From Gammaproteobacteria bacterium (GTDB lineage: Bacteria > Pseudomonadota > Gammaproteobacteria > HK1), in contig JAJFJU010000026.1 of NCBI GenBank assembly GCA_021773645.1, positions 212,767 through 276,766 on the forward strand: a stretch of 64,000 nucleotides of DNA. The letters run 5' to 3'. The notes below the pieces were generated by a model, which saw only the letters and a list, made by a program, of their open reading frames with translations, was not told where the DNA came from and did no database searches. The translations under genes were made by a program, and so were the position numbers. Every line of letters starts with the position of its first letter. The first letter of the stretch is position 1. This document shows, piece after piece, positions 27,459 through 34,033 of this stretch.

Positions 27459-28418
27459 CTATTTAACGAGGAACCGACGCGAGCCGGGGACGGTGTTCAG
27501 GTATTGGGAATGCAGATCGGGGTGTTCGGATTTGAAGCGTTTGGCATCGAAACGCTGGCTATCGCGGGCTTTTTTCCACGTGATGAGCGGGAGGCCATTA
27601 GCGTCAACTAGCACGCTGTTATCCTCCATCGCTGCCTTAACTTTCTGCTCAAGCTCTTCCTTCGCCTGCTCGCCCACCTTCAGGGACAGCTTCACGGCGG
27701 AGAGCTTTTCGCACGCCGACTCAATCTCAGACGTTGCCGGCAGCGATTCGCCGTTGTCGATGGCGTAGAGGGTTTCGATGTCGCCAGCAGTGGAGGGAGG
27801 GGGAGCCAGCCTGGTTTCAACGTGTTGCGTCCAGAACTTTTCCTCCCGGGCCATCAGCAGGGCGATCAGGTCTTCATCCCGCGGGAGGTCATACACACGC
27901 AGATCGCGGCCACCAATAAGGACCGCAAGGCGTGCCCACGCATAGCCCGTGACAGCCAGATAGTGGGCTACCTGCAAAGCGTACTCGTCGGGCACTTGGT
28001 CTGTGCCAGGATCGCCCCATTTGTCGGACATATATTGCCCGGCAGTTTTAACCTCCAGAATGCCCGGGCCTTTGTCCGTGCCGACGATAAGCCGATCAAC
28101 GTGCGCGAGCATCCAGTCATGCTCAGGATGTTTCAGGGTGGCATTACGGCGCTGCACCTTCATGCCGGTGCGTTTGGAAAACTCCGTGGCTATGGTGTCC
28201 TCAAGGATGTTTCCCCAGGCCACCGCCTGATTGTCAGAGAGATCCACCGGCTCCGCCTGCCCGGTCTTCTCCAGCCAGACATCGACCGGGGTCTTATAGG
28301 GGCTGATACCGCACACGGCCCCTGCATCGGAACCACCTAGTCCACGGTTTCTAACCGCCAGCCATTCATCGCGGGTCTGTCCAAGAGTGGAAGACACCAC
28401 TTGTGCCGAGGCGCTCAT
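27459..28418 (-). CDS. YqaJ-type viral recombinase (lambda-Exo-like 5'-3' exonuclease)
   Basis: Resects double-strand ends to feed the annealase. 319 residues. PD-(D/E)xK core: GLGGSDAGAVCGISPYKTPV (about 28-47), MLAHVDRLIVG (Asp), ILEVKTA (Glu-x-Lys, about 137-143), then EYALQVAHYLAVTG. C-terminal helical tail with KAMEDNSVLVDANGLPLITW. First large gene of the left operon. Confidence 0.92.
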   Translation of the reverse strand: MSASAQVVSSTLGQTRDEWLAVRNRGLGGSDAGAVCGISPYKTPVDVWLEKTGQAEPVDLSDNQAVAWGNILEDTIATEFSKRTGMKVQRRNATLKHPEHDWMLAHVDRLIVGTDKGPGILEVKTAGQYMSDKWGDPGTDQVPDEYALQVAHYLAVTGYAWARLAVLIGGRDLRVYDLPRDEDLIALLMAREEKFWTQHVETRLAPPPSTAGDIETLYAIDNGESLPATSEIESACEKLSAVKLSLKVGEQAKEELEQKVKAAMEDNSVLVDANGLPLITWKKARDSQRFDAKRFKSEHPDLHSQYLNTVPGSRRFLVK

Positions 28419-28636
28419 TCCACACCCCCATCAGCCGTAGGCAGGAACAAGCGCTTAGCGCTCTCAAGACGGTTCTTCCATCGACACCACGCGGCGGTGT
28501 CCGCCTGAGTCTCAATGGATTTGCAGGAGCAGTTTTCGTAAGCCCAAACGCCAGGCCCATAGTGATCGTCTCCCACACACGTGCAGGGAGCTTCTCCGGG
28601 AGAAAAGAACTCAATAACCTCGGCAATAGTACTCAC
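28415..28636 (-). CDS. Small Cys-containing phage protein, function unknown
   Basis: 73 residues with two close Cys pairs (CTC and CSC), which might bind metal. No known family recognised. Four-nt overlaps with both neighbours support it as a real gene. Confidence 0.55.
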   Translation of the reverse strand: MSTIAEVIEFFSPGEAPCTCVGDDHYGPGVWAYENCSCKSIETQADTAAWCRWKNRLESAKRLFLPTADGGVE

Positions 28637-28812
28637 GCCGCACCCCCGTCCACAGGAGCGGGCGCAGGACGCAGCCTCACAACGCTGGCAGGGAGATCAT
28701 CGCGAGGTGAAGCCACCACCGAACGATCGGAGATGTACCGCAGGCGCAGGCCAGCAGCACGAAGCCGGGAAAGGATGTCGGGGGTCATTTCGTCAGGGAC
28801 TTGGATAATCAT
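28633..28812 (-). CDS. Small phage protein, function unknown
   Basis: I start at MIIQVPDEMTPDILSRLRAA, giving 59 residues, because this ATG overlaps the upstream gene's stop by 4 nt (ATGA) and the extra codons upstream lack support. Pattern suggests a small alpha/beta unit (LRLRYISDRSVVASP). Role unknown. Confidence 0.5.
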   Translation of the reverse strand: MIIQVPDEMTPDILSRLRAAGLRLRYISDRSVVASPRDDLPASVVRLRPAPAPVDGGAA

Positions 28813-29177
28813 TCGATGAGACTCCTTGCTATGGATGCCGTCAGTGCTTGGCACTCCTTTTCATCTAACGCGGCCAGGGCCGCTTTCTCGATAACCCAGA
28901 GCGGGAGGACGTTTATGATTTCATCCGCCAATTTCGCATTAGCCGAGATGTCATCGAAAAGCACCTGAGGATCGTCGCGGTACATATCAACGCGGTCGCT
29001 CACAGGATCTAGCGGGTCGTTAATGCCCGGGGGGTCTAAAGGCGGTAAATCGCCCGCCCCCTTGCTGGCGAACGGGCCACCGAAGGGAGTGCTTGGGAAG
29101 TCTGCGGCTGAACTGCCGGTGAAAGGGCCACAAACGAGAAAGGAATTGGCTTCAGGGATGTTCTGTGGGAGGGGCAT
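28809..29177 (-). CDS. First gene of the left early operon, function unknown
   Basis: 122 residues. N-terminal half is Pro/Gly-rich (DLPPLDPPGINDPLDP), C-terminal half helical (IINVLPLWVIEKAALAALDE). AAGGA precedes the ATG, and the operator/promoter palindrome lies about 20-100 bp upstream. In lambda this slot holds N, but no arginine-rich motif is seen, so I do not call it an antiterminator. Confidence 0.6.
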   Translation of the reverse strand: MPLPQNIPEANSFLVCGPFTGSSAADFPSTPFGGPFASKGAGDLPPLDPPGINDPLDPVSDRVDMYRDDPQVLFDDISANAKLADEIINVLPLWVIEKAALAALDEKECQALTASIARSLIE

Positions 29178-29195
29178 CGTTTTCGTCCTTTTTCA

Positions 29196-29276
29196 GTGGG
29201 TGGAGCGTCCAGATGTGGATTACATTATAAACACCGGGTTTATATAATGTCCACACCTTGTTTACGTTCCACCCAC
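29196..29276. promoter_or_regulatory. Left operator/promoter (OL/PL) inside an 81-bp nested palindrome
   Basis: Outer arms GTGGGTGGAGCGT and ACGTTCCACCCAC (one G/T change), inner arms GTGGAT and TCCAC, and a core TAAAC-ACCGG-GTTTA (29228-29242). On the minus strand TGGACA (29248-29253), an 18-bp spacer and TATAAT (29224-29229) form a strong promoter for the left operon with the operator in the spacer. On the plus strand TATAAT (29243-29248) has a weak TTACAT 17 bp upstream, pointing to the antitoxin gene. The core matches the operator at 32838-32852. Confidence 0.75.
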
Positions 29277-29298
29277 AAAAAAGCCCGCTGGGCGGGCT
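29277..29298 (-). terminator. Minus-strand hairpin with T-run beside the left operator
   Basis: On the minus strand AGCCCGC / GCGGGCT with a 3-nt loop is followed by TTTTTT. It would stop leftward transcripts arriving from the 30-31 kb genes before they enter PL. Because it overlaps the plus-strand leader of the antitoxin gene it might also act there as an attenuator. Confidence 0.6.
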
Positions 29299-29311
29299 GG
29301 GGTCTTTATCT

Positions 29312-29335
29312 GGACTATGCTTTTGGCTATAGTCC
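29312..29335 (+). promoter_or_regulatory. Inverted repeat before the Panacea antitoxin gene
   Basis: GGACTAT and ATAGTCC form perfect 7-bp arms with a 10-bp centre. The right arm contains TATAGT, a possible -10 for the antitoxin gene; a weak TTTATC lies 17 bp before it. An antitoxin often represses its own operon through such a dyad, which is inference here. Confidence 0.4.
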
Positions 29336-29378
29336 CCGGGCGGTTAGGTATTGGATAGCTGCCCGCAAGGAGGGCGCC

Positions 29379-29846
29379 ATGACGGCCAAAGTCTCAGCGA
29401 TTGAAGTAGCCAATAGGTTTTTGTCTCAGGCACACGAGCACGGTGATCAGTTAAGCAACCTCAAGCTCCAGAAGCTGCTGTATTACGCGCACGCTTGGTA
29501 TCTGGTGCTAAACGAGGACCAGCCACTTTTCGATGATCGGATCGAGGCGTGGGTTCACGGCCCTGTCGTTCCCAACGTTTATCATGAGTTCAAGCAGTAT
29601 GGCTGGCAGCCCATCATGGTTGAGCCGGATAAAAACCCCTTGCCCAAAGATATTTCCACTCATCTGAAGGATATATGGGAAGTCTTTTCCAGTTACTCGG
29701 CATTTGATCTGGAGCGCATGACGCACCAAGAAGCCCCTTGGATAAATGCTCGTGGCGATCTTGAAATAGACGAGCCATCCAGCAACGCGATTTCTAATAG
29801 CGATATGGCCACCTATTATCGGCAGCTTTGCTCCCAGGAAAACTAA
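29379..29846 (+). CDS. Panacea-domain (SocA/GepA-like, DUF4065) putative antitoxin
   Basis: 155 residues from the ATG preceded by AAGGAGGG; the frame extends upstream through the operator, which I exclude. The domain shows ANRFLSQAHEHGDQLSNLKL, LQKLLYYAHAWYLVL, IEAWVHGPVVPNVYHEFKQY, the standard Panacea pattern. Known members neutralise diverse toxins, or act as proteolytic adapters (SocA). It is followed 12 nt later by a gene with no recognised domain, the likely toxin. Location between PL and the repressor is where lambdoid phages carry exclusion functions. Confidence 0.88.
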   Translation: MTAKVSAIEVANRFLSQAHEHGDQLSNLKLQKLLYYAHAWYLVLNEDQPLFDDRIEAWVHGPVVPNVYHEFKQYGWQPIMVEPDKNPLPKDISTHLKDIWEVFSSYSAFDLERMTHQEAPWINARGDLEIDEPSSNAISNSDMATYYRQLCSQEN

Positions 29847-29858
29847 GCGCGGCGCCCT

Positions 29859-30281
29859 GTGGGTAAAATCAAGGCAGGGAAGCCCAAAACAACAGCCAAA
29901 GTTGTACCTGCTGGCGCGACACGCGATGCGCCCACTCTTCGCTTCTCGTTCAGATACCTGGACCTTAAACACAAAAAATTCGGCATAGCTCGTCGAGACG
30001 GGAAGTACCTCTCCTCAATCCTAGATAGATTCAAAAGCCTCTCAGAAATGAGAGCAAAAGAGCTGTTAACATCGCGTTCAGGTTCTTTGCGTGTGCACGA
30101 GATCACATGGAAAGATACTTCTGAGCCGGGAGGGTTTACCGCCCTGAATCCGCAATTACGGGAATGGCCAGCTCATCAATTTCAGGTTTCTGCGAACAAG
30201 CACGGGCGAGTGCATGGGTTTTTTATAGAAAGCGTGTTTTTCGTGGTTTGGCTAGACCCAGAGCACAACCTCTATCCTTGA
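29859..30281 (+). CDS. Unrecognised partner of the Panacea gene; candidate toxin
   Basis: 140 residues from a GTG start; no clear ribosome-binding site, so it may rely on coupling to the upstream gene. N-terminal region basic and Pro/Ala-rich (about 1-25), then TLRFSFRYLDLKHKKFGIAR, SILDRFKSLSEM and a C-terminal block HGRVHGFFIESVFFVVWLDP-EHNLYP of beta strands. This ending resembles small toxins of unknown fold; it also loosely resembles the C-terminal strands of RelE/YoeB ribonucleases, but I see no catalytic set. Toxin role is inferred from gene order. Confidence 0.55.
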   Translation: MGKIKAGKPKTTAKVVPAGATRDAPTLRFSFRYLDLKHKKFGIARRDGKYLSSILDRFKSLSEMRAKELLTSRSGSLRVHEITWKDTSEPGGFTALNPQLREWPAHQFQVSANKHGRVHGFFIESVFFVVWLDPEHNLYP

Positions 30282-30405
30282 ACCCATAGCAGATCATCAT
30301 CTAAGATAAACCCCGGCAGCGCCCCTCGCACGGAAGCAAGGCGACTATGATTCTTAGGTCGGTACGTCCAGGGATTCAGTCAGCGCATGGCGCCGGGCGT
30401 TGCCG

Positions 30406-31152
30406 CTATCCAAACGTGCTATCGACGAGCCACCAAAAAACCAGTAGCGCAATAACGAGGACCCAGAGGCAACCACCTGCTTCAGATAGCGGGTCGCTCG
30501 TTTTTTCTTGGCCGTTAGCCTTTGAGGCTGGTTCCCGCCTAGAATTCTTGCGTCGGAGAGACGGATCGGCCCCCAACGCGATTGCGAAAAACCGCTCTTC
30601 ATCGCTTTCGATTTCTTCCAGTGTCAGGCTGCGTTCTTCCATGGCTTCGACGATTTCCCGGAACAGGCGCTTGCCGACTTTCTTGCAGTCGTAGTATTCG
30701 CAGGAGAAGTTGAGCATTTCCAGCGCGGACTCAAGGTCATCTTCTCTGCTTTCTTGCCTCCCCCAAGCGTCTACTTTGGCGTCGTCTTCAAAGAGTTCGC
30801 TGATTGTCGCCGCCGCATCACGGTGCCTGAGCCCACGCGGAACCGGCATTTTGAAGAACCGATAAATCGCCTTCTGCTCTCTATCGGCCGGCCGATTCTC
30901 CCACCGCTCCGTCTTAACAGGATCTAAAAAGATAGCCTCCTCAGCCTTCCTCGCATCCGTTTGTGACATCTCAGAAATGCCGGGCACCTTGAAGAACTTA
31001 AGCACCTCAACGCATTCCTCCTCCGGCTCGAACTTTGTACCAATGAGATCGGATGCTTCGCCCTTGGTTATATCTTCGGGAAAGGGAATGCCGAGCTCTA
31101 TGAGAAACTTCTTTTGAGCATCGCTAGCGAGGTCTGGCCGCCAATCACCCAT
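30406..31152 (-). CDS. Membrane-anchored protein with three related helical motifs; candidate superinfection factor
   Basis: 248 residues, acidic, with one C-terminal transmembrane helix (about 224-243, CLWVLVIALLVFWWLV). Three similar units: AQKKFLIELGIPFPEDITKG (about 12-31), CVEVLKFFKVPGISEMSQTD (about 47-66) and QKAIYRFFKMPVPRGLRHRD (about 92-111), each followed by A..(A)..I. The first resembles a short motif seen in other phage proteins. Minus-strand, next to the repressor gene cluster; probably expressed in the lysogen. Function unknown. Confidence 0.7.
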   Translation of the reverse strand: MGDWRPDLASDAQKKFLIELGIPFPEDITKGEASDLIGTKFEPEEECVEVLKFFKVPGISEMSQTDARKAEEAIFLDPVKTERWENRPADREQKAIYRFFKMPVPRGLRHRDAAATISELFEDDAKVDAWGRQESREDDLESALEMLNFSCEYYDCKKVGKRLFREIVEAMEERSLTLEEIESDEERFFAIALGADPSLRRKNSRREPASKANGQEKTSDPLSEAGGCLWVLVIALLVFWWLVDSTFG

Positions 31153-31177
31153 AAATAGCCTCCTTGCTAACTAACGC

Positions 31178-31675
31178 TTAACGATACGGATTCTTAGTGG
31201 GTGGTGCCTTGCGGGTCGTTTTCTTGAAATCGGTCACCCGATCGTTCCTAAACCAGACAACCCACAGATCACGATGCCCGTATTGGTTCTTCCAGTAGTA
31301 CCACGTCTCCTCAATACCGCCGCCGTAATTCGCACGCTTAACTTCCGACGGATTCCCCCAAGCCTTGCGAACATGACGGGCCTCCATGTCTAAAACTAAC
31401 TCGCCACGGCTGGATTTCTTGATCATCTCCATGGTTCGATCCGACTTAGCCGTTTTGATTGCCCGCTTACCAGCACGGATCAATTTTTTTAGCTCTCTTT
31501 TGTATCGCCGAACAAGCGCTTTATCGTTACGATTTTCGTTAATAGCATCAGTCAGCTCGCCCATCCTCTGATTTATTTCCTCCAGACTGAGCTTCTCGGC
31601 AGAAGCCGATATGGGATACGCAAGAGGCAGGACGCAAAACGCGAGCAGAACAACAATCCATTGCGAAGTCTTCAT
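31178..31675 (-). CDS. Secreted protein with SmpA/OmlA-like pattern, function unknown
   Basis: 165 residues. Signal peptide about 1-26 (cleavage after ASA), a helical stretch rich in Lys and Arg (about 35-85), and a C-terminal unit HVRKAWGNPSEVKRANYGGG..EETWYYW..LWVVWFRNDRVTDF like the small lipoprotein fold in SmpA/OmlA proteins. It is not a lipoprotein here. It could act in the periplasm against incoming phage, but that is speculative. Confidence 0.7.
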   Translation of the reverse strand: MKTSQWIVVLLAFCVLPLAYPISASAEKLSLEEINQRMGELTDAINENRNDKALVRRYKRELKKLIRAGKRAIKTAKSDRTMEMIKKSSRGELVLDMEARHVRKAWGNPSEVKRANYGGGIEETWYYWKNQYGHRDLWVVWFRNDRVTDFKKTTRKAPPTKNPYR

Positions 31676-31749
31676 GGGCTTTCTCCTTGATTTGCTTATT
31701 AGACATCTTTAGTGTTTGCTACTCGAAGGGCTACCGGGAGGGCTTTTAA

Positions 31750-31971
31750 GTGGACGAATCTCAACGCGACCATCGCCCCTATCCTCAAAATGCAAAATGG
31801 GTAATCGAAATTCGCGACGGAAGAGCATTTTTTTCTCGCATGGACAAAGAACGGGTGATCGAAAGTTATGCGCCTGTTCCTCTTGATAAGGCGGCTGTAT
31901 TTTCAGTTTCGATTATTCATGGTTTTCAACCACCACGTTGCCTTGCTCATCTCGACACGCCGTCTGATTGA
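31750..31971 (+). CDS. Doubtful small ORF
   Basis: 73 codons from a GTG, hydrophilic with two aromatic stretches (WVIEIRDGRAFFSRMDKERV). Its last 59 nt overlap the opposite-strand gene at 31913-32113, which has the better ribosome-binding site. No domain recognised. Listed because it fills an otherwise empty 240-bp gap. Confidence 0.3.
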   Translation: MDESQRDHRPYPQNAKWVIEIRDGRAFFSRMDKERVIESYAPVPLDKAAVFSVSIIHGFQPPRCLAHLDTPSD

Positions 31972-32113
31972 ATTCGACTTGAACTAAATCGGGAGCACGC
32001 TGTTTCAAACGGTGGAAATCAAGCATGGAAAAATCTAGCCACATGTCGTCTTCATATGCATTCAACATTTTTTTGAAGTCGCCAACAGTAATTGACGGTT
32101 TGTATTTTTTCAT
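31913..32113 (-). CDS. Small phage protein downstream of the repressor gene
   Basis: 66 residues starting MKKYKPSITVGDFKKMLNAY, preceded by GGAG 8 nt before the ATG. Middle part DMWLDFSMLDFHRLKQRAPD. No family recognised. It lies 23 nt after the repressor stop and is probably co-transcribed from PRM. Confidence 0.55.
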   Translation of the reverse strand: MKKYKPSITVGDFKKMLNAYEDDMWLDFSMLDFHRLKQRAPDLVQVEFNQTACRDEQGNVVVENHE

Positions 32114-32136
32114 TGATGTCTCCGGTTTCTCAGCCT

Positions 32137-32838
32137 CTACTCCGGCATATAGCTCCCAATCACGACCCCGACAATCTCGCAATCTCCATCACACTCGATA
32201 ATCGGGTATTGCGGGTTCAGGGGGCGCAGGAAGCGCTTTCCAGCGTCCTCGACGTAGACCTTGAACGTGGCCTCATCGCCACGCAGCCGAGCCACTACGC
32301 GCGAGCCATTAACCGCCTCGCGGTCAGGGTCCACGAAGATAATGATCCCTTCCGGGTAAGAGCGCGGGCCATGGGGGTTCGTCATAGAGTCGCCCTGCAC
32401 TCTAAGCCCAAAAGCATGCGGGCCATGGGTGTCCGGACAGGGAAGCCATTTCTCGGCATCCCCCGGCTCAAGGTGGTCACATATCTGAGACCACTCTCCG
32501 GCCTGTACCCAGGAGATTAAAGGGATTTCGCCTTTAATTGAGGGGGCATGGGAGATGTTGCTGGACGCCTCATCCTGGCCCGCCTCGCCAATGTCATAGG
32601 GCATGCGGAGCCGTGCCTGTACCCGTTGGAGACGCATAGGGCCTTTGCCGGACATCAACCAATCCGTTGACACGCCAAGCGCGGACGCCACCGCAGGGAC
32701 CCTGTCGCCAGGGATATTCCCTCGTGTTTTCCAGTTGTTTACATCCTGAGGCTTAACCCCGACAGCCCTCGCTAACGAGGCGTAACTAATCCTCGCCTCT
32801 TTTCTGGCCTCCTCCATTCGTTCTATGCGTTCACTCAT
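32137..32838 (-). CDS. CI/LexA-type phage repressor (HTH plus S24 self-cleavage domain)
   Basis: Maintains lysogeny by binding OL and OR; RecA-stimulated self-cleavage triggers induction. With start MSERIERMEEARKEAR it is 233 residues; MFM two codons earlier is the alternative. HTH about 15-60 (SLARAVGVKPQDVNNWKTRG). S24 domain about 105-233: cleavage site Ala113-Gly114 (SWVQAGEW), Ser151 (VQGDSM), Lys193 (DEATFK). No Shine-Dalgarno is seen; TATAAA lies 4-5 nt before the upstream ATG, so the PRM transcript may be leaderless, as for lambda cI. Confidence 0.92.
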   Translation of the reverse strand: MSERIERMEEARKEARISYASLARAVGVKPQDVNNWKTRGNIPGDRVPAVASALGVSTDWLMSGKGPMRLQRVQARLRMPYDIGEAGQDEASSNISHAPSIKGEIPLISWVQAGEWSQICDHLEPGDAEKWLPCPDTHGPHAFGLRVQGDSMTNPHGPRSYPEGIIIFVDPDREAVNGSRVVARLRGDEATFKVYVEDAGKRFLRPLNPQYPIIECDGDCEIVGVVIGSYMPE

Positions 32839-32914
32839 AAACATAGAGTTTATAGGCGGACGGTGGATGTTCAATAAACGCGTTGTAGACATATATACAC
32901 CTCGTGTTTATAGT
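32838..32914. promoter_or_regulatory. Right operator region (OR) with PR and PRM
   Basis: TAAAC-ATAGA-GTTTA (32838-32852) is the same 15-bp dyad as at OL. Near the other end TATACAC-CTC-GTGTTTATA (32894-32912) is a related dyad, and AACGCGTT lies between. PR: TAGACA (32886-32891), 17-bp spacer, TATAGT (32909-32914), which puts the start site close to the cro ATG. PRM (minus) has TATAAA at the first dyad. Occupancy order cannot be told. Confidence 0.75.
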
Positions 32915-32920
32915 TGGCGC

Positions 32921-33148
32921 ATGGACGCTCTAAACGAAGCAATAAAATCACTTGGCTCCCAAGCCGCTCTCGCAAAAGCCATGGGGGTCACCCCAATGGC
33001 CGTCTCTCAATGGAAATCCAGGGGCGTTCCCGCTGAGCGCGTACTCGCCCTTGAGGCAGCTACTGGCGGGCGAGTCCTACGGCACGAGATCCGACCTGAC
33101 ATCTACCCGCCTCCAGATCACCAGCACCCCCAAGCGGCTACGGCATGA
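32921..33148 (+). CDS. Cro/YdaS-family regulator 1
   Basis: 75 residues from an ATG only 6 nt past the PR -10 box, so its mRNA is probably leaderless. HTH QAALAKAMGVTPMAVSQWKS (about 14-33) and the YdaS-type tail RHEIRPDIYPPP. Divergent from the CI-type repressor: the expected lytic-side Cro. Very like the second half of the next gene. Confidence 0.87.
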   Translation: MDALNEAIKSLGSQAALAKAMGVTPMAVSQWKSRGVPAERVLALEAATGGRVLRHEIRPDIYPPPDHQHPQAATA

Positions 33149-33549
33149 ACAAGAACCAAGCCGCCGATCTGTTCGGCAACAGGACAAAGCTGGCCGCCGC
33201 GTTAGGCATAACAAAGTCCGCCATATCCCAATGGCCCGAAGAGCTAACACAAGAGCAGGTAGATCGGGTTATCGGCGCAGCAGTACGCCTCAGCGTGTTT
33301 GATATCAACAAATACATCCCCTTATTCGCTCTAAATAACGCAATAAGGTTGGTTGGTTCCCAAACCGCTATGGCAAATATTATCGGCGTCGCCCCCATGG
33401 CCGTATACCAATGGAGAACCAAGGGCCTCCCCGCCGAACGAGTCCTCGCCGTTGAGGCGGCCACCAGAGGAAGGGTATCCAGGTATGAACTCAGGCCTGA
33501 CATTTACCCGCCACCAGGCCACTTCCAGCATCTAGCAACATACGCATGA
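33145..33549 (+). CDS. Double-HTH Cro/YdaS-family regulator 2
   Basis: 134 residues with two HTH units. Unit 1 (about 1-55) starts MNKNQAADLFGNRTKLAAAL and has GITKSAISQWPEELTQEQVD. Unit 2 (about 63-134) repeats the preceding Cro: SQTAMANIIGVAPMAVYQWR and RYELRPDIYPPP. By hand, 39 of 58 aligned residues are identical to Cro 1. Overlaps Cro 1 by 4 nt. Probably arose by duplication plus fusion; its operator preference may differ. Confidence 0.82.
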   Translation: MNKNQAADLFGNRTKLAAALGITKSAISQWPEELTQEQVDRVIGAAVRLSVFDINKYIPLFALNNAIRLVGSQTAMANIIGVAPMAVYQWRTKGLPAERVLAVEAATRGRVSRYELRPDIYPPPGHFQHLATYA

Positions 33550-33604
33550 CCCGCCACACAGCAACCCTTTCCCCAATCCAACCGTACCCCAGCGGTGGAC
33601 CTTT

Positions 33605-33630
33605 GGCGGGCACCACGCCCGCCTTTTTTT
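33605..33630 (+). terminator. Rho-independent terminator after the cro genes
   Basis: GGCGGGC-ACCAC-GCCCGCC followed by seven Ts. Equivalent in position to lambda tR1, between cro and cII, so read-through by antitermination would be needed for replication genes. Confidence 0.9.
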
Positions 33631-33688
33631 CGACTGTAGGGGCTGACCCAGACCACCGAAAGGGGATGGCTGGGGATGGCTGGGGACC

Positions 33689-34033
33689 ATGAGCGCGACG
33701 GAATCCCTCATCCTCAGACGCATAGCCCAGGTTCAACAGAATCGGCTAGCGGAGTCGGTAGGCATCACCACCAGCCAGGTAAGCCGGATCGTAGCCGGAC
33801 AGCAGGGCATCACCCTTCCCCACTTAGGCAACTTCCTACAGGCGCTCGACCTGGAAATCACAGGTAACGACCGCGAGGAAGGGATCGTTACCGTCGCCTC
33901 AGAAGAGTACGAGGCGCTAAAAACCCTGGCCACGAAGTACCTGGAGAGGGCCGTGGCACCACCAGCCACACCGCCGCAGAAAGCCACGCCAAGGCGGCCT
34001 GGGTTCAACCCACGAGAGATCGATTCGTTATGA
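33689..34033 (+). CDS. CII-like transcription activator
   Basis: 114 residues. RIAQVQQNRLAESVGITTSQVSRI (split: residues about 11-34) is the CII HTH; LPHLGNFLQALDLEI follows as in CII. Pro/Ala/Thr-rich linker near the C-terminus (about 88-102). Position after cro and its terminator, before the replication gene, matches lambda cII. It should activate repressor and integrase promoters; those sites were not found. The two GGGGATGGCT repeats just upstream lie in its leader. Confidence 0.82.
   Translation: MSATESLILRRIAQVQQNRLAESVGITTSQVSRIVAGQQGITLPHLGNFLQALDLEITGNDREEGIVTVASEEYEALKTLATKYLERAVAPPATPPQKATPRRPGFNPREIDSL

Noticed and set aside
22779..28636. Small left-operon genes as anti-CRISPR genes
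   Set aside because: No aca-type marker gene lies among them and none shows a known anti-CRISPR pattern; nothing in the sequence supports the label.
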